Shown here: positions 60,119 to 64,000 of the stretch, in pieces
Numbering within the stretch: position 1 is the stretch's first letter
How the letters are laid out: every line of letters starts with the position of its first letter
NCBI GenBank assembly: GCA_028868855.1
Contig: JAGWTR010000001.1
Coordinates: forward strand, 496,001-560,000
Direction: 5' to 3'
Origin: Burkholderiales bacterium
GTDB lineage: Bacteria; Pseudomonadota; Gammaproteobacteria; Burkholderiales; Burkholderiaceae_C
DNA length: 64,000 nucleotides
Program-made: the position numbers and the translations under genes
Notes under the pieces: model-generated
The model's database searches: none
The model's input: the letters and a program-made list of their open reading frames with translations, nothing else
What the model was told of the DNA's origin: nothing

Positions 60119-60418
60119 ATGACGATGACCGCAGAACAAGAAGCAGTACTGCGCTCGATCAGGAAACTCATCGACTTCTGGCAGATCACACCAGATGAAC
60201 TGGATTTCGGTGATTCCCCCTCGATTGCGCACCCGATAGAAACCTTACCCAAGCCGACACCCTCGGGCCCGAAATACCAGCACCCACGCACGGGTGAAAC
60301 CTGGAACGGCGAGGGCATGCAACCTCAATGGATACGTGAGGCCCTGACCAAAGAGGGCTATACCGTGGACGAGTTGCGCTGCGCCCCCCTGAGCGAAAGC
60401 CCACCCGAGTTGAGGTGA
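60119..60418 (+). CDS. H-NS histone-like protein (small nucleoid-associated protein)
   Basis: C-terminal KYQHPRTGETWNGEGMQPQWIREALTKEGYTVDEL resembles the H-NS DNA-binding motif YRHPxTGETWxGxGxxPxWL. Confidence 0.78.
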   Translation: MTMTAEQEAVLRSIRKLIDFWQITPDELDFGDSPSIAHPIETLPKPTPSGPKYQHPRTGETWNGEGMQPQWIREALTKEGYTVDELRCAPLSESPPELR

Positions 60419-60449
60419 ACCCATCGTGCTTGATGCACAATCTCGGCCG

Positions 60450-60524
60450 GGCTCCATGGTTCAATGGATAGAACAGCCCCCTCCTAAGGGGCAGATGCAG
60501 GTTCGATTCCTGCTGGGGCCACCA
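60450..60524 (+). tRNA. tRNA-Arg (anticodon CCT)
   Basis: Acceptor GGCTCCA/TGGGGCC, anticodon arm GCCCC-CTCCTAA-GGGGC, T-arm GCAGGTTCGATTCCTGC, encoded CCA. Confidence 0.95.
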
Positions 60525-60559
60525 AGTTACTGCATTTGCAATGTCGGAGCGCAGGGCAC

Positions 60560-61273
60560 TCACCATGTCCGCAAACGCGCCCGCAGGCTGATGGTCACCA
60601 TCAGCCACAGCAGTGCCCAGCCCGATCCGAAGACCCATCCGGCCACGACATCGGTGGCCCAGTGCACGCCCAGGAAAATGCGACTGATGCCCACTAACCC
60701 TGTCAAAAGGGTGGCCAGGGCCACCGTGTAGAGGCGTTCGGGCAGGCTTTCTCGCGTGCTGGCCAGCAGCGCGCCCAAGGTGAAAAATACGACGGCCGAC
60801 ATTGCCGCGTGTCCGCTGGGAAAACTCAGGCTGAGTCCCAGGTGTTCGGCCAATGCCGGGTCAGGCCGCTGGCGTCCAAACAGGTCTTTCATGAAGCTGA
60901 CCATGGCCGTGGCGGATGCGATGGACAGTACCACCAGGCAGGCCGTGAGGCGGGCTCTTACCAGCATCAAAAATCCCACGGAGGCCGTGGTGATCACGAC
61001 CAGGACGCTGACGCTGCCCAGGCCACTGATGTCCCGCATGGTTTCCAGAAGGCGGGGGCCCCACGGGTGGGTTGCGCAACTGCGCACGAACTGGCGCACG
61101 CCAAGATCAAAGCCGCGCGTTTCGCCTTCCAGAACGTCCTCGGTCAGCAAGGCGAAGGCCACGGCAAGGAAGATCACGGCCATGCTGGCCAGAACGGGTC
61201 GTGCCAGTTGGCGGGATTGGCTGGCTGGAGGCTGCGTGGTGGCGGATTCGGAGGGTTCCATGCCCAGCATCAT
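60560..61273 (-). CDS. Phosphatase PAP2 family membrane protein
   Basis: KDLFGRQRPDP, LSFPSGHAAMSAVVFFTLG, SRIFLGVHWATDVVAGW; ATG at 61273 preferred over ORF-track start 61585. Confidence 0.9.
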   Translation of the reverse strand: MMLGMEPSESATTQPPASQSRQLARPVLASMAVIFLAVAFALLTEDVLEGETRGFDLGVRQFVRSCATHPWGPRLLETMRDISGLGSVSVLVVITTASVGFLMLVRARLTACLVVLSIASATAMVSFMKDLFGRQRPDPALAEHLGLSLSFPSGHAAMSAVVFFTLGALLASTRESLPERLYTVALATLLTGLVGISRIFLGVHWATDVVAGWVFGSGWALLWLMVTISLRARLRTW

Positions 61274-61410
61274 GCCCTGAGCAAGTCTTTGGTTTCGATG
61301 AACGCCACCACCTGGTCCAGGCCCGCTTGGGTCTTGCGGTTGGTCATCACAATGGGCCGCACGCCTTTTTGCAGGCGTATTTCGCCACGCCCGAGGCGGG
61401 GTGGCCCCTT
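61270..61410 (-). pseudogene. ureG: 3' remnant of urease accessory protein gene ureG
   Basis: Minus-strand manual translation ...EIRLQKGVRPIVMTNRKTQAGLDQVVAFIETKDLLRA* resembles the UreG C-terminus (R.xRPFVxTNxKTxxGLxxVxxFIE); no upstream GTPase domain. Confidence 0.65.
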
Positions 61411-61669
61411 TGGAGTTGGCCGCGTGGCTCAGGCAGGCTGTCCCTCGTTTGGCCAAAGACATGGCCCAGGGCCAGGCTCCCGTGAGTGCGAGGTGCTGTA
61501 CTGGGTGGTCAAGGGCAGGACCAACCGCGACATTGGCGGCATCCTGGGCGGCAGCCCGGCCACGGTCAAAAAGCAGCTGGAGCACGTCTTTGCCAAGCTG
61601 GGTGTGGAGACGCGCACGGCGGCGGCGGGCCTGGCGATGAGCCGCGTGGGGCAGCTCAAGGTGCGTTGA
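61401..61669 (+). pseudogene. Frameshifted remnant of a LuxR/NarL-type HTH regulator
   Basis: PLELAAWLRQAVPRLAKDMAQGQAPVSAR (frame 1), then SRECEVLYWVVKGRTNRDIGGILGGSPATVKKQLEHVFAKLGVETRTAAAGLAMSRV (frame 2); no receiver domain. Confidence 0.75.
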
Positions 61670-62188
61670 TCAGAGCTTGGGCAAGTCCATCGCCACCGGC
61701 GTGTGGCCCTGCCTGATCAGCCAGTCGCGCAGCGCAAGGCCGGTGCTGGAGGGCCAGTACCGTGCTTTGGCCGGCTCAATACGCTTGTAGTCCACCAGCT
61801 CTTCATTGAGCACGATCTCGCCCTGCGCGGGCACGTGGTAAGCGATGATGATCTGGTTCAGTCGCGGGAAGGCGTAATGCCCGATGAAGTTCACGCCGGT
61901 GGCTTGCAGGTTCAACTCTTCCTGCACCTCGCGGGCGACGGCTTCTTCAGGACTAGGGTCGGTCTTTTCCAGAAAGCCGGTGATCAGGGCATAGAAGGGC
62001 ACGGGCCAGGCGCGGTTGCGTGCCAGGATGATGTGGCCTTCGTGGTCCACCACAGCCGCCACCACGGGGGTCGGGTTGTCCCAATGCACATAGCCACAGG
62101 CTGCATCAGGGCAAGCCTGGCGGGACACACCTTCGTCCACTTTGGCTTGCAGGGGTTGGGCACATTGGGGGCAGTAGTTGAATGCCAT
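61670..62188 (-). CDS. NUDIX hydrolase with N-terminal zinc-ribbon-like segment
   Basis: YCPQCAQPLQ...CPDAACGYVHWDNPTPVVAAVV, GFLEKTDPSPEEAVAREVQEELNL (Nudix box). Confidence 0.92.
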   Translation of the reverse strand: MAFNYCPQCAQPLQAKVDEGVSRQACPDAACGYVHWDNPTPVVAAVVDHEGHIILARNRAWPVPFYALITGFLEKTDPSPEEAVAREVQEELNLQATGVNFIGHYAFPRLNQIIIAYHVPAQGEIVLNEELVDYKRIEPAKARYWPSSTGLALRDWLIRQGHTPVAMDLPKL

Positions 62189-62249
62189 CTGACGCTCGCT
62201 CCTTGAGTGATTCCCAGCGGCCTTGGCCCCGCAAAATGGACGCGTGGGA

Positions 62250-63062
62250 TCAGGCCGCAGGTGGTGACACAAGCCTAACCGACTTGAGCAAGGCACGCTG
62301 AAAGCGGCTTGAACTGACGGCCAGGATTTCCTGGTGAACCGGCGCCAAGGCTGCCCAGTTTGCCTCGAAGTGGGTGAGGCCATGGGCCAGGCCGCCGGCA
62401 GAGCCTGCGATGGCGATGTCATTGCCCCCTTCGTCGGACTCGGCCGAAATCACCGCACCCGAGAACGCCTTGCCCAGGCGGCGCATGATCTCGCGTGTCT
62501 GTTCGGTGTCGGCCTGCACATTGGCCACCAGCCAGCCATCGGGCGTCAAGGCGGCGCGGCAGTGCTGGTAGAAGCTGCGTGTGCACAAGGCCTCGGGCAG
62601 GCCCGCACCGGTGAAGCCATCCACCAGGATCACGTCGTAGTGGCGCGGCGGCTTGTGCACGAAGCGGGCACCGTCTGCACAGACGATGCGCAGCCGTTCG
62701 CTGTCGGGCGGGATGTGGAAGTCCTGCCGCATGTCGATCACGTTCTGGTTGATCTCCACGGCCGTGAGGTCGGCGTTCGGCAAGTGCTTGTGCAAGTACT
62801 TAAGCATGGAGCCCCCCCCCAGGCCAATCATCAGCACGGACTTTGGAGCCTGGTTGAACAGCAGAAAGCCCATCATCGCGCGGGTGTAGTCCAGCACGAG
62901 TTCGTCGGGGGCGTCCAGGCGCATGCAGCTTTGAATCAGGGTCGACTCGAAGCTCAGGGACACGGTCTGGCTGTTGGTATGGAGGCGGGGGATTTCGATC
63001 ACGATGGCGGCGAGTGTAGGGCAGGGCTCGGTGGCAGGCCGAAGCGCCACCCGATACGCCAT
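62250..63062 (-). CDS. Spermidine synthase-like methyltransferase-fold protein
   Basis: VLMIGLGGGSMLKYLHKHLPNADLTAVEINQNVIDMRQDF, ADGARFVHKPPRHYDVILVDGFTGAGLPEAL. Confidence 0.88.
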   Translation of the reverse strand: MAYRVALRPATEPCPTLAAIVIEIPRLHTNSQTVSLSFESTLIQSCMRLDAPDELVLDYTRAMMGFLLFNQAPKSVLMIGLGGGSMLKYLHKHLPNADLTAVEINQNVIDMRQDFHIPPDSERLRIVCADGARFVHKPPRHYDVILVDGFTGAGLPEALCTRSFYQHCRAALTPDGWLVANVQADTEQTREIMRRLGKAFSGAVISAESDEGGNDIAIAGSAGGLAHGLTHFEANWAALAPVHQEILAVSSSRFQRALLKSVRLVSPPAA

Positions 63063-63077
63063 GTGGCGTATTTATCA

Positions 63078-63225
63078 AACCGGGGGGCTGGGTAAGAAGC
63101 TCGAACCCGTGGTGGTTGATCCGGCCTCCAACTGGCCCCCGTTCGCTGAAAAAGCCAAGCAGCTGATCAGCCAGGACAAGACCGTCGTGACCTTTGGTTG
63201 CTGGACATCGGTGAGCCGCAAGTAG
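63078..63225 (+). pseudogene. urtA: Internal fragment of urea ABC transporter substrate-binding protein UrtA
   Basis: TGGLGKKLEPVVVDPASNWPPFAEKAKQLISQDKTVVTFGCWTSVSRK, closely UrtA-like; no 5' or 3' remainder. Confidence 0.82.
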
Positions 63226-63228
63226 CCC

Positions 63229-63355
63229 AGCATCATCAAAGACATCGGCCGCGCTGGCCGATCAATACCTGGTCACGGAGCGCGGCGAGATCATCCAGCG
63301 TGGTCGTGGCGCTGACATGGAGGCCGATGGCGTGCGGCAGCTGATGTCGATTTGA
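63229..63355 (+). pseudogene. urtE: 3' fragment of urea ABC transporter ATPase UrtE with internal deletion/frameshift
   Basis: PSIIKDIGR, then frameshifted ALADQYLVTERGEIIQRGRGADMEADGVRQLMSI*, UrtE-like C-terminus. Confidence 0.75.
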
Positions 63356-63506
63356 ATGCCGTGGAAACCCGAGCCACCCCCTAATATGAAGTGAGTCCAA
63401 GGGCTACTTGTTACGTGTGACCCGATGGGGAAGCCTCGTCCATGTGAAAAAATAAGAATGCAACGGCTGTAACGCGTTGTTCATTCAATAAATTGAGGAC
63501 CTGGCA

Positions 63507-64000
63507 TGAAATTGTTGAATCCCTCGGCCCTGGGTTTGGCTCTGGCTCTGGCGCTGACCGTGACCGCCGGCAGCGCCCATGCGCTGAGTTACAGCATCAC
63601 AGACCTGGGCACCCTGCCTGGTGGTTACTACAGCCAGGGCAGCGGCATCAACAACTTGGGGCAAGTCACAGGGTGGGGTGATGCCATCATCGGTGAACAT
63701 GCTTTTGTAGCGACCGGGGGCGTGCTGACCGATCTGGGGACTTTGCCCGGAGCTTATCGCGACAGCCATGGCACAGGGGTCAACGATGTGGGGCAAGTGG
63801 TTGGGTTTGCCACCACGGCATTGGGTGGGACCCATGCTTTCGTTTCCACCGCAGTTGGCTTGAGCGATCTTGGCCTTCTGCCCGGCGGCAGTGACAGCTA
63901 TGCCAGGGCCATCAACAATGCTGGTCAGATCGTCGGGCATGGGTCCACCGCAACAGGCGAGCAGCACGCGTTCATCTCCAACAGCGCAGGGCTGACCGAC
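63507..64000 (+). CDS. Secreted HAF-repeat protein, truncated by window end
   Basis: Signal peptide MKLLNPSALGLALALALTVTAGSAHA; repeats DLGTLPGGYYSQGSGINNLGQVTGW / DLGTLPGAYRDSHGTGVNDVGQVVGF / DLGLLPGGSDSYARAINNAGQIVGH with HAF motifs; frame open to window end. Confidence 0.88.

Noticed and set aside
60809-61669. 286-aa plus-strand ORF as a complete LuxR regulator
   Set aside because: The first two thirds are antisense to the PAP2 phosphatase and the ureG remnant; only the last 75 or so residues show HTH similarity.
1-64000. CRISPR array, IS element, intact prophage or rRNA operon
   Set aside because: No regularly spaced repeats, transposase/integrase ORFs, phage structural genes or rRNA-like sequence noticed; a repeat-finder run would be needed to exclude small arrays formally.

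Overview
This 64-kb high-GC window is chromosomal DNA that looks like a betaproteobacterium of order Burkholderiales, probably Comamonadaceae-like. That placement comes from gene content and protein style only; no search was run. Most of it is core genome: selO (3' end), msrB, yciB, bolA, a parvulin PPIase, putA, trmB, lpxO, a succinate-semialdehyde dehydrogenase, alaS, coaBC, dut, bamC, dapA, the flagellar basal-body/export cluster fliE<->fliFGHIJKLMNOPQR, an FNR-type regulator, an ADP-forming acyl-CoA synthetase-GNAT fusion, mgtA, phaC/phaJ, parE and parC. There are two tRNAs, Gly(CCC) and Arg(CCT). I saw no CRISPR array, intact IS element, prophage or rRNA. The most notable non-core items are: (i) a decayed urea-utilisation locus at about 61.27-63.36 kb, with a ureG 3' remnant, a frameshifted LuxR-HTH remnant and a urtA::urtE deletion fusion; (ii) a 39-bp partial duplication of the tRNA-Gly 3' half abutting a relic of a CvaB/RaxB-type ABC exporter; (iii) a Ser/Thr kinase-universal stress protein fusion overlapping a metallophosphoesterase gene; (iv) a LysM-FecR protein and CHASE2 histidine kinase pair inserted between parE and parC; (v) a heptad-repeat alanine-rich mini-lipoprotein; and (vi) an untracked 49-aa membrane sORF. 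All names come from recognising protein motifs by eye.
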